A stretch of 64,000 bases of DNA from an uncultured Bacteroidales bacterium. GTDB taxonomy: Bacteria > Bacteroidota > Bacteroidia > Bacteroidales > FEN-979. This document shows positions 36,559 through 46,700 of this stretch, in pieces (the stretch's first letter is position 1; the number at the start of each line of letters is the position of its first letter). The DNA is taken from contig CAIQUS010000014.1 in assembly GCA_903875045.1 (NCBI GenBank), positions 1-64,000 of the forward strand, read 5' to 3'. The translations under genes were made by a program, and so were the position numbers. The notes beneath the pieces were generated by a model. The model did no database searches. It was not told where the DNA came from and was given only the letters and a program-made list of their open reading frames with translations.

Positions 36559-38810
36559 TATTCAACGACCAGCTTTTGAATGTGAGAATATGATGAACTG
36601 TTAATCCTGATAAAATAGACCCCCATTGGCAACCCTGAAAGGTCGATATTTACCCCGGATTTTCCATTTACCGGAGACTGGAAAGTGAATTCTCGAAGAA
36701 CTTTACCCAATGGATTCAGCAGGGTACCTGTCGCAACATCGAAAATGCCATTAAGTTCAATTCTGGTCATACCTCTGGCCGGATTAGGGACAATGCGGAT
36801 ATGGTCTGAAACACCCAACTCATTTATACCTACACAAACATCAAAGGAAAAGAAAACATTGATGCTTCCTGTACCTTTGCATCCATGCTCGTTGATTACC
36901 TCAACGGAATATACCTGTACATCAGAGCCAATGCCAGTGGTACCAAAGGAAATTTGCTGAGTTACAGATCCATTTGACCACAAATATGTTGAGCCGGGGT
37001 TTTTTGCATCAAGTTGCAATGTATCATAAATACAAACCGTGGTGTCGTTTGGTCCAAGATGAATCACAGGTTCAGCATAAATAGACACCATGGTACTTCC
37101 CTGGGTGGTATTATACTGATCATTTACTGTAACATGGTAGGTGGTATTGATTACTGGATTCACCAAAGGATCGGCATCAGTTGAAGTGAATCCCGGTGGG
37201 ACTGAACTCCATAAATATTGATAATATCCCACATTACCTCCACCTGCGGAAGCATGTAACCGCGTTGAATCGCCCCTGCAAATCGATGTCGGTGTAGCAA
37301 CCGGATTAACATTCAACGGGCCACCCGTTACTTCGACAGATACATTCGCAGCATTGGTACTAACACAATTCGTTGCCAGGTCGGTAGTCACAAGTGAATA
37401 AACTGTGGTAGACGTGAGGTTCACAGTTTGAGGATTCTGTATACCGGCATTGATCAGTTTGTCGGCGGGCGACCAGCTATAATAATAGTTGCTGGTTCCG
37501 TTCAATACAGTTCCATTGAGAAATGTGTAGGTTCCATAGGGAATTGATTTATCTGTGCCGGCGTTCGCAACTGGCAGAGGGATGACAGTTATTGTTACAG
37601 AACTTGTTACCGAGTTAAACCCGTCGAAGGCAGTTACCTCATAGGTAGATGTGACTGGTGGTGCCACTGTTGGATTTTGTAAATTGGAAGTAAAACCATT
37701 GGGCCCCGTCCAATGGTATGTGTAGTTTCCTGCCCCCCCCGACCCTAATGCCTGTATCTGGGAGGAAGCACCGAAACAGATAGAATATGGGCTTGCAACG
37801 GCATTCACAGCCAGTGCACCTCCTTCAATGTTAATTGTTACCATATCAGTTGCCTGGCAATTAACCGAATCATCGGTAACATTTAAGGTAAAAACCTGAG
37901 TTGTAAATAAATTAACTGTTTGTGGATTTTGTACACTATCATTCACAAGTTTTGCGGCAGGAGCCCACTTATAATGGTATGTCCCACTGCCCGCGGTACA
38001 ACTGCCATGTAGCGTAGTGGTTACCCCGTTCAAAATACTTGTGTCGTTGCCTGCATTCGCAACCGGATGATAAACATTGACAAATGTGGTGGAAGTATCA
38101 ATACTTGTTTGGCCTCCAACGACAACACTCAAAAAATAATTTCCAGAGTTGGCGGTTGTAGCATTGGGGATTGTCGGATTTTGCATCTGAGAAGTAAAAC
38201 CTGCTGGCCCCCACCAATTATAGGTTGCTCCCGAAATGGATTGTGCCGTAAATTGCAACGTTTGTCCTGTACAAATCGGACTGTTACTTACACAGGCAGG
38301 TGGTAAAATAGAGCAATCGGTGGTACCTGTTCCGCTTGTTTGCTGAAAGATGATGTTACAAGGCAAATTTGAAAAATTTGTAATAATCAGCATATAATAT
38401 TGCCCTGTTTGAGCATTTAGAATGTCACATGTTTCGTATGCGCTTGTTGAATAACTACAGTCCACAATTTTCGGCTGGGTAAGAAGTCCGCAACATTCCT
38501 GTGATGTAAATGGCCCCCAGCAGCAAAAGTCGATATCTCTGGCCGGCTCACTATGCATTTGAATGATGATATTCCCCGAATTGGCAACTTTCATATAATA
38601 CCATGCCGGATTGGGTCTTGTCGTCAGACAGCCATAATATGGACCAATTTGACCAGGAGGAGAATTTACTCCGGCGGGAAATGAATACAGCGTTCCGGTA
38701 CAAAAGGGTGCGGCAGTTTCACAGGTGCTATTACCACCTGTTCCCTGCTGGGCATAGATTGCCTTGCCCAAAATAAGAAGCAATATAAAAAGATACCAGT
38801 TTATTTTCAT
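36558..38810 (-). CDS. T9SS type A sorting domain protein with Ig/PKD-like repeats
   Basis: Signal peptide; N-terminal NPAWYYMKVANSGNIIIQ...DIDFCCWGPF...VDCSYSTSAYETCDILNAQTGQYYMLIITNFSN; repeats VANAGTDKSIPYGT...; C-terminal IRIVPNPARGMTRIELNG...LPMGVYFIRINSSSYSHIQKLVVE. Confidence 0.92.
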   Translation of the reverse strand: MKINWYLFILLLILGKAIYAQQGTGGNSTCETAAPFCTGTLYSFPAGVNSPPGQIGPYYGCLTTRPNPAWYYMKVANSGNIIIQMHSEPARDIDFCCWGPFTSQECCGLLTQPKIVDCSYSTSAYETCDILNAQTGQYYMLIITNFSNLPCNIIFQQTSGTGTTDCSILPPACVSNSPICTGQTLQFTAQSISGATYNWWGPAGFTSQMQNPTIPNATTANSGNYFLSVVVGGQTSIDTSTTFVNVYHPVANAGNDTSILNGVTTTLHGSCTAGSGTYHYKWAPAAKLVNDSVQNPQTVNLFTTQVFTLNVTDDSVNCQATDMVTINIEGGALAVNAVASPYSICFGASSQIQALGSGGAGNYTYHWTGPNGFTSNLQNPTVAPPVTSTYEVTAFDGFNSVTSSVTITVIPLPVANAGTDKSIPYGTYTFLNGTVLNGTSNYYYSWSPADKLINAGIQNPQTVNLTSTTVYSLVTTDLATNCVSTNAANVSVEVTGGPLNVNPVATPTSICRGDSTRLHASAGGGNVGYYQYLWSSVPPGFTSTDADPLVNPVINTTYHVTVNDQYNTTQGSTMVSIYAEPVIHLGPNDTTVCIYDTLQLDAKNPGSTYLWSNGSVTQQISFGTTGIGSDVQVYSVEVINEHGCKGTGSINVFFSFDVCVGINELGVSDHIRIVPNPARGMTRIELNGIFDVATGTLLNPLGKVLREFTFQSPVNGKSGVNIDLSGLPMGVYFIRINSSSYSHIQKLVVE

Positions 38811-38822
38811 AACCGAATGGTA

Positions 38823-39251
38823 TTATTTGTATTTATCGTTCTTATTCAGCCATTGTGATTCCTTATCATCCGTCCATTCAGATGAAATGAGTACGACTTT
38901 ACTTTTCAGTTCGTCGAATATTTTCAAAATGTCTTTTTCACTGTATTTATTACTGGCTTTGAAACAAACATTGCTTTTAGAAATATCGGAGTCAATATTA
39001 ACAAGTTCATCAGATGCAAAACTGAGATTCATAAAATAAACCCTCTCAAACCTGGTAGGTAACTTAGAAAAATCAACCAGAAAATAGGTATTCGCTTCAT
39101 CTTTGTCAACAGTTGCGGCAAAATTCCCTTTAAAATCGAATTTTGCATATTTTGCAAGAAATTCGTTCCCTTCAGGTTGTACACCTGCCTGTTGCGCATT
39201 GATAGTCAAATTAATAACTAATGCAATGGCAAGAAAAAAAACACGTATCAT
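38823..39251 (-). CDS. Secreted hypothetical protein
   Basis: MIRVFFLAIALVINLTINAQQ signal peptide; full-length ORF between co-directional genes. Confidence 0.6.
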   Translation of the reverse strand: MIRVFFLAIALVINLTINAQQAGVQPEGNEFLAKYAKFDFKGNFAATVDKDEANTYFLVDFSKLPTRFERVYFMNLSFASDELVNIDSDISKSNVCFKASNKYSEKDILKIFDELKSKVVLISSEWTDDKESQWLNKNDKYK

Positions 39252-39358
39252 CTGATAACTATTTTGAGTATTATAGTACTGTCCAAATCAATCGTTTACA
39301 AAAGTACAACAAAAAAAAACAAGAATTCTTTGAAAATTGCAATATTGAGTTTGGGAGT

Positions 39359-40078
39359 TTACCAACCAGAGGCAAGAAGGTCAATAATATGGATGGTTTT
39401 TATAGGCAGGTTGTGCTTGTCGATATAGGCTTGCTGGTTCATCAGGCAGGAAGAATCAGTAGATACGATATATTCAGCCCCGGTTTCCATGGCGCGATTA
39501 ACCTTTTGCTCAGCCATGGCGGATGAAATTGGTTCAAATTTAGCAGAAAATGTTCCACCGAATCCACAACAAACTTCATTCTCCTTCATTTCCCTTAATT
39601 CCAAACCCTGAACATGAGACAATAATCGGCGGGGTTCATCCTTCAGATTGTATTCCCGGAGTGCAGCACACGAATCATGATAGGTGACCACATGCGGAAA
39701 AGATGCACCAATGTCCTCAATATTTAATTCATTTACCATAAAATCGGTAAATTCGAAAATATTTTTCTTAAGCTGCTTATATTCAAGATGATATGCAGTA
39801 TTATGAAAAAGCCAGCCATAGTAGTTCCTTATAAACCCGATACATGATGCAGAGGGGCCGACAATCGGGCGATCACTTGGGAAATCCCGAAGAAATTTCT
39901 CTCCCATTTTCTTTGCTTCATCCCAAAAACCACTGTTAAAAGCCATCTGGCCGCAACAAGTTTGGTTTCCGTTATAGTTGACAACAACATCAAATTTCTC
40001 AAGAATCTTGACCATATTCATCCCGGTGTCAGGATATACCTGATCAACGAAGCAGGGTATAAAAATATCTACTAGCAA
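39359..40078 (-). CDS. Cysteine-rich (Fe-S)-binding protein, LutA/YkgE-like (CCG domain)
   Basis: VDIFIPCFVDQVYPDTGMNMVKILEKFDVVVNYNGNQTCCGQMAFNSG and EVCCGFGGTFSAKFEPIS: two CCG motifs. TTG start. Confidence 0.9.
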   Translation of the reverse strand: MLVDIFIPCFVDQVYPDTGMNMVKILEKFDVVVNYNGNQTCCGQMAFNSGFWDEAKKMGEKFLRDFPSDRPIVGPSASCIGFIRNYYGWLFHNTAYHLEYKQLKKNIFEFTDFMVNELNIEDIGASFPHVVTYHDSCAALREYNLKDEPRRLLSHVQGLELREMKENEVCCGFGGTFSAKFEPISSAMAEQKVNRAMETGAEYIVSTDSSCLMNQQAYIDKHNLPIKTIHIIDLLASGW

Positions 40079-40235
40079 AATAGAAATAAAAGATTAGTGT
40101 AACTAAAATTCAGAGTTCAAAAGTAAGGAATTATGACGTTGGTAATGCGGAATAAGGAAAAAATTGCACTCCAAAACAGGAAAGATTCGATTATAAACCG
40201 ATCAAAACACTCAACACTCAATCAAACAGACATAT

Positions 40236-40280
40236 ATACAAAAACAGAAGCTGTGCTAACTAACGCTTCTGTTTTTGTAT
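40236..40280 (-). terminator. Strong bidirectional hairpin terminator
   Basis: Perfect 16-bp inverted repeat ATACAAAAACAGAAGC ... GCTTCTGTTTTTGTAT with a 13-nt loop, just 3' of the 40297-40677 gene. Confidence 0.8.
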
Positions 40281-40296
40281 GAATCAAGACTGATAT

Positions 40297-40677
40297 TTAA
40301 TCAATCCAAACACTGGCGGCAACACTCCAATTGCAGTGTATTACAACACCCCATTGGCTGTGATCTATTGGTACAGAGAGAACTTGATTCAGATAGATCG
40401 TATAGGGTCCTTTAATTGTTGAACCATTTCTTTTGACAATCCATACCTTTGCATGTACAAGCTGAGGGTGGGTAGAACTTGAAGAAATCACAACATCCAT
40501 CTCCCGCTTTTCTCGATTAGGGGGGATTCCATGGGTAATAACTTCCTGAAATGCTGCTTTTGGCTCCGTCAACTGGTAGTTAAAACTGGGAATAGGTTGA
40601 ATCGTGTAGTGCTGAGCATACAAACTGCTCAATCCTGAGAATATTAAGAATGCTGCGAGTAAGATAATTTTTTTCAT
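40297..40677 (-). CDS. Secreted hypothetical protein (126 aa)
   Basis: MKKIILLAAFLIFSGLSSLYAQ signal peptide; followed by a terminator. Confidence 0.65.
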   Translation of the reverse strand: MKKIILLAAFLIFSGLSSLYAQHYTIQPIPSFNYQLTEPKAAFQEVITHGIPPNREKREMDVVISSSSTHPQLVHAKVWIVKRNGSTIKGPYTIYLNQVLSVPIDHSQWGVVIHCNWSVAASVWID

Positions 40678-40976
40678 GAGGCCTGTTTTAGGAAGGTTAA
40701 ATGTTGAATGGTGTGTTCATAATTTTCAAAGTTAGGTTACTGGTATAACAACCGCAATAATTAATTTCCATAAATTATTCTTACGGAAACCCGCTATTGG
40801 AAATAGTAGTAAAAAATTCATGTATATGGATATCAACATGATTATTTTTTTAAAAGCCGGTCAAATTGCTCGCCAAATAAAACCGGGTTTGTATAACTTC
40901 ATGCAATAAATTCAACCTGATGCAATTTTCTCTGACTGAAAATTGAAATTGGACTGGGAAGCGGTGAGAGAGTGAA

Positions 40977-41606
40977 TCAAATAATGCCCTTTTCTAGAAG
41001 AATTTTAATCAGTTCTGCATTGTTTTTGGCATCGCATCTTTCCCTGACATGTTTTAGCGTTTTCTCAACAGTCGAAACACTTGTTTTTTTCGCATCAGCA
41101 ATTTGCTGTTGAGTAAGCCCGGAAGATAAAAACAACACAAGCTCATGTTGATTTGGGGTCAAATGATATTTTTGGCCTGACAATATGTTTGACAGTTTTT
41201 TTTCATAATCAGGTTCAACAAGTCCGGAAAAAACAATCTGCCCTCTGATAACTTTCTCTAAGGTCGATTTTATTTCAGATTTATTGGTACTTTTAAGCAA
41301 ATAGGCCATAACCCCTGCTTCAAACATTTTACGTTGCCATGAAGAGGAATCCTCGGATGTAAAAATCACGATGGGTTTTCCGGGAAATTTTTCTTTCAAC
41401 TTTTTAACGTTCATCAACGGATTTGCCTCAGGCAGCCAAAGGTCAAGCAGAAACACATCAAATGTGTCGGCATCTGCTTTCTGAGCTGCGTCATCCACAC
41501 TGAAAGCATTACCCATGATCTCAATTTCATCCCTTGAAGGCCTAAAAAGGTTTTTCAGACCCGTAACAATCACCGGATGATCTTCAATGACATAAAGTCT
41601 GATCAT
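40977..41606 (-). CDS. NarL/LuxR-family response regulator
   Basis: MIRLYVIEDHPVIVTGLKNLF...DVFLLDLWLPEANPL...PIVIFTSED; HTH LTPNQHELVLFLSSGLTQQQIADAKKTSVSTVEKTLKHVRERC. Confidence 0.94.
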   Translation of the reverse strand: MIRLYVIEDHPVIVTGLKNLFRPSRDEIEIMGNAFSVDDAAQKADADTFDVFLLDLWLPEANPLMNVKKLKEKFPGKPIVIFTSEDSSSWQRKMFEAGVMAYLLKSTNKSEIKSTLEKVIRGQIVFSGLVEPDYEKKLSNILSGQKYHLTPNQHELVLFLSSGLTQQQIADAKKTSVSTVEKTLKHVRERCDAKNNAELIKILLEKGII

Positions 41607-41617
41607 ATTTTGTGCTT

Positions 41618-43534
41618 TTAATTTTTAACAATATATTTTTGATCCATCGGAAAAATAATTTCCCAGGAGGTCCCCTTACCCGGGATAGATTTTAAATTTG
41701 CCTGGCCACCCACCAACTTTGCCCTTTCAAAAATATTTAAAATTCCCATACTCGGCCTGGTTTTTTCTCCAACGGTGAACCCGGGCCCATCATCAGAATA
41801 TAACAGGTTAAGTTTGCCGTTGTTGGTGAATATTTTAATCTTCACATGGCTTTCTCGTGCATATTTTCCAGCGTTTGTAAGTAATTCCTGGATAATGCGA
41901 TAAAAATGCAGCACAAGTTCGTTGGAAAGGTCAGGGAATTCTTCAGGCATTTCAAGGTCTATATTCATCCTTGATAACTTTTTAACATCCTCACACAGGC
42001 CTGTAATCATTTCACTGAATGTAAAGTGTTCAATCATAGCCCTGTTCATGCGATGGGATATCTGCCGGATACTTACACCCAACTCTTTAATGCGTGCTTT
42101 AATCTGATCTTTGATCTCAGGATCAGGAAACTCAATATTTTCAATTGCGCCCGACATCCCCAAAATAAGTTGACCGGTTAAATCGTGCAATTCTCTGGCA
42201 ATTCTTCCTTTCTCGGTCTCTTCCATTTCAATAATCCGTTGGGCGGACCCGATCTTCTCTTTCTGAAACTTTGCGCGGTTGCGCTGTTGCAAAAAGAAAA
42301 TTGTAAAAAAAGAACCCAGCACAAGAAGGAGTGCAATGACAAGCCAAAGTTCTGTTTTCTGCAAACGGTTACGCTGCACCAAAAGTTCTTTTTCTTCGTT
42401 TTGAATAAGCAATTCTTTGCTTTTCAAATTCAACAAAGCTGCCAGAAGCCTCACCTGATCAGATGCTTTTTGCCGGTAATCGGCTACCAGGTATTTTCGT
42501 GCTTGCTTTTCAAACTCCCAGGCTTTTTTATAATCTCCCTTTTGCACACACACATCAGCATAGGTGTCGTAAAGGGAGGATAACCAATCGTAATCTTTTT
42601 TTTCCTTTGCAAGCGGAATGGCCCGATCTTTCAGGCAGAATTCAGCTTTCTGAACATTTCCTTTCTCGAGATAACTGTAGGCCATATTGTTATATGCACC
42701 AAAAAGTATCTTGAATAAATTGGCATTGACTGCAAGATTCAGTGCCATTTCATAATAGAATAATGCTGTATCAGGGACCCGACTTTGATATCCCATATTG
42801 ATATAGATATAGGCCATTTCCTCTTCAACCCCATTGACTTTTCTTAGGTAGAAAAGTGCTTCTCGTTGCATTTCCAATGACTTAAGTGTGTCTTTCTCAA
42901 AAGGTTGCCTCGCCAGATTTCCGATCGCAACGCCCATTTGTTTGTAAAGTGTATCCTTTTGAGCGACCTTAAGTGCCAGTCCAAACATTTTCTGAGCGCT
43001 TTCATGATCATGTATGTTTATTTTGATGTTGCCAAGTGCAATATAAGCATTGGCAATGCCCTCAGGGTCTCTGACTATTTCAGCCAGTCTGATCGAGGAA
43101 TCCAGAAGCGACATAGCATCAGTATAGTTATAGGCAGCACTGTAAAGACTGGCGATATTATAGAAAACATGAATTTTTTGTTTTACAAGATGGCAACTAT
43201 CCGCAATTTTCAATGCTTTATCATAATAGTAAAAACTTGAATCCTTATGATTCTGTAAATATGCCTTGCCAATCCATTTATAGGCATCGACAAGATCGTT
43301 TATTGAATCATTTTTACGGGCAATTTCCAGAGCCAGCCTGGCGTATTTAATTGATAGTGTATTATTACTGACTTTATTCCTTTCAACCAAAAGGCCCAAG
43401 GCTTTAAGTGTGTCACCGGGATAACCATTTGTCAAGGGTTCCATGGTCCTGTTTGCATTGGCTACGTTAATCCCGGCAGGAATAAGTAGTACAATGCTCA
43501 AGATTATCAATAAAAATATTTTCAACTGGTTCAA
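41618..43534 (-). CDS. TPR-containing sensor histidine kinase (NarX/DesK-type HisKA_3)
   Basis: TPR repeats; one TM WLVIALLLVLGSFFTIFFLQQRNR; KGRIARELHDLTGQLILGMSGAIEN HisKA_3 box; RIIQELLTNAGKYARESHVKI HATPase; GMGILNIFERAKLVGG-like G-box. Confidence 0.93.
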   Translation of the reverse strand: MNQLKIFLLIILSIVLLIPAGINVANANRTMEPLTNGYPGDTLKALGLLVERNKVSNNTLSIKYARLALEIARKNDSINDLVDAYKWIGKAYLQNHKDSSFYYYDKALKIADSCHLVKQKIHVFYNIASLYSAAYNYTDAMSLLDSSIRLAEIVRDPEGIANAYIALGNIKINIHDHESAQKMFGLALKVAQKDTLYKQMGVAIGNLARQPFEKDTLKSLEMQREALFYLRKVNGVEEEMAYIYINMGYQSRVPDTALFYYEMALNLAVNANLFKILFGAYNNMAYSYLEKGNVQKAEFCLKDRAIPLAKEKKDYDWLSSLYDTYADVCVQKGDYKKAWEFEKQARKYLVADYRQKASDQVRLLAALLNLKSKELLIQNEEKELLVQRNRLQKTELWLVIALLLVLGSFFTIFFLQQRNRAKFQKEKIGSAQRIIEMEETEKGRIARELHDLTGQLILGMSGAIENIEFPDPEIKDQIKARIKELGVSIRQISHRMNRAMIEHFTFSEMITGLCEDVKKLSRMNIDLEMPEEFPDLSNELVLHFYRIIQELLTNAGKYARESHVKIKIFTNNGKLNLLYSDDGPGFTVGEKTRPSMGILNIFERAKLVGGQANLKSIPGKGTSWEIIFPMDQKYIVKN

Positions 43535-43746
43535 ATTTTCTTTTCTAATAACCTGTATTTAAGTATTTTGTAATATACAAAACACATAACAGGTTGATTG
43601 TCCCATTCATATTTCAATTTATTCAAAGGTAAGAAAAATTTTATACACAGATATTTCTTACCCGAAATAAATATTTTCCATTTTTTTCCAACGTATAAGC
43701 CTCGTTAAACCGGTTAACAGATAAGAACCTTTATTCAACCAACTGA

Positions 43747-46700
43747 TTAATCACGTAAACACCTGACAGCAAAGCCATTTCCTCTGGCTGAGTGATAATC
43801 GGAGACCGAACCCGAGATGCCGTTCAATCCATGCGATTTTGTCTGCCAAAGACCGATAGGATCAGATGTCCAGAAAAAAGTTGCCGGCAAACCCGGTGAA
43901 TTGATGGACCATGTATTATTCTGATATAAAATGCCACCCAATAATGTACGAAATTCGGTTGCTCCCATTCCTTTCAGCGAATTTCCGGCAACTCCCTGAC
44001 CACCATAGTAATTGAACAAAGTAAGCCATTCGGTATCTGTTGGCACATGCCATCCGGATGGACAAAAGCCCTGGTTTCCGGATACAGGATCATATCGCAT
44101 TAATTCATCCCATTGATAAAGACCTCCGTACAGATTACAGTTTCCTTCAAAATTATTCAAACAGTATTTTTCGTCCAGACAATTATCAACCTGTGGTAAT
44201 GAGGAATTGATCATATTTCCGAAGTTCAAATTGCTTGCCATCCAGCATTGGGATCCTATCTGGACCGTCGGGTATGTTTTATTATCACGGTAGTCCAGTA
44301 TTGAAGAGCCGCAAATCACAGGGGTTGCCATTTGATTGATAATTGACACAAAACTACTGGAAGAACATAACCCTGTCGTAGTATATGTATAGGTTATCTG
44401 GTGAGTACCTATCCCGGCTGCAAGAGGGTCAAATATTCCGGATACTGAATTTACACCCTGCCCTGAATACACTCCTCCAATTGGCAGTCCACCATGAAGT
44501 TTAAAGGGTTTGGCATTAACAGTGGTCACCATGTCATTGCAGGGAGTAAAAGTAACAACAGGCGCAGCACCGATTACAACTATATATGGAATATTCGTTG
44601 CAGGATTATTGGTCGCACATGGCAAATTTGAAGTCAACTGACAGACAATAATATCATTATTCCCGGGAAGATAGGTATAGGATGGAAGGTTGGCTCCAAC
44701 ACCAATACCATTAACATTCCACTGAAACTGTGGATTGGTGCCGCCGTTTAAAGGAGTAGCGGTGTATGTTACAGGAATACCTGCACACACTGAACCAGGT
44801 GGACTTGCTGTTATTGATATACTGACAGGAAAATTACCATTAACTGTCATGGTAATCAGATTGGACAATGCAGGATTACCCTGGGCACACAAAACACTGG
44901 ATGTCAATTGGCACTGAACAATATCACCATCGGCTGGGATGTACATGAAAACTGAAGTATTCCCACCTGATATTACTCCGTTAACGGTCCACTGAAATAT
45001 CGGGTTATTCCCGCCATTTATGCCTGCCGCATTAAATGTAACGAATGACCCTGAGCAAAAAGCACCAGGTGGGGTTGCGTTAATTGAAAGACTAACAGAC
45101 AAATTAGGATTAACTGACAGTAGAATCTCATTTGAAGTAGCAGGATTACCTGTTGGGCAAATCGCATTGGAGATCAGGCTACAGGCAATTACATCATTGT
45201 TTACCGGGATATATGAATAGGTGGTATTTGTCGCTCCGAAAACATTCGCCCCATTAATTCTCCATTGGTACACCGGTCCACTTCCTCCGTTGGCAGATAT
45301 GCTTGACAATGTTACCGGGGTACCTGCACAAACCGTAGTTGATGAAGCAGTGATTGAAATACTTACAGGTTCAAGTGGATTCACTGTTATGGTCACTGTA
45401 TTGGATGTTGCAGGATTTCCTGTCGGACAAGTCGCATTGGATGTGAGTTCACAGTTAATTGCATCATTATTGACCGGGATAGACAGATAGGTGGTATTCG
45501 TTGCACCGATGATATTTACTCCATTAACCTTCCATTGGTATGCTGGTGCATTTCCTCCATTAACGGATATGGCTGAAAACGTTACGGAGGTGCCTGCACA
45601 TACCATCGTTGCTGAAGCCGTAATTGTTATGCTGACAGGTTCCAGCGGATTCACTGTTATGGTTGCTGTGTTGGAGATGGCAGGATTTCCTGTCGGACAA
45701 GTCGCATCAGAGGTGAGTTTGCAGGTAATTGCATCATTGTTGACCGGCGTGAATGAATAGGTTGTATTTGTTGCACCGATGATATTTAGGCCATTAATTC
45801 TCCATTGGAATGCAGGGGATGCTCCTCCATTAGTTGATGAGGCTGATAATGTTACCGGGGTGCCTGCACAAACCATGGTTGATGTAGCAGTGATTGAAAT
45901 ACTGACAGGTTCAAGTGGATTCACTGTTATGGTGACCGTATTGGATGTTACCGGATTTCCTGTCGGACAAGTTGCACTGGAAGAGAGTTGACAGTTAATC
46001 GCATCATTGTTGACCGGTATATATAAATAAGTCGTATTCGTTGCACCGATAATATTTATTCCATTAACACTCCATTGATACACTGGCGCACTTCCTCCGT
46101 TGCTAGATATGGCTGAAAATGTTACCGGAGTGCCATCGCAAACTGTAGTTGATGTAGCAGAGATTGTAATACTGACAGGCTCCAATGGGTTCACTGTTAT
46201 GGTCATTGTATTGGATACTGCCGGATTTCCCGTGGGACAAATCGCGTTGGAGATCAGTACGCAGGTAATTGCGTCATTGTTGACCGGGATATATGAATAG
46301 GTGGTATTCGTTGCGCCAATTATATTTGCTCCGTTAATCTTCCATTGGTATGCCGGGGTATTTCCTCCGTTGGTGGAAACCGCTAATAATGATACCGGGG
46401 TGCCTGTACAGACTGTAGTTGATGAAGCAGAAATCGAAATGCTGACAGGTTCCAATGGGTTCACTGTTATGGTCACTGCATTGGATGTGGCAGGATTTCC
46501 TGTTGGACAAATCGCACTGGAGATCAGTTCGCAAATAATTGCATCATTGTTGACCGGTATATATAAATAGGTCGTATTCGTTGCACCGATGATATTTGCC
46601 CCATTAACCTTCCATTGATATGCCGGGGCATTTCCTCCGTTGGTGGATGAGGCCGAAAATGAAACCGGGGTACCTGCACAAACCGTAGTTGATGAAGTAG

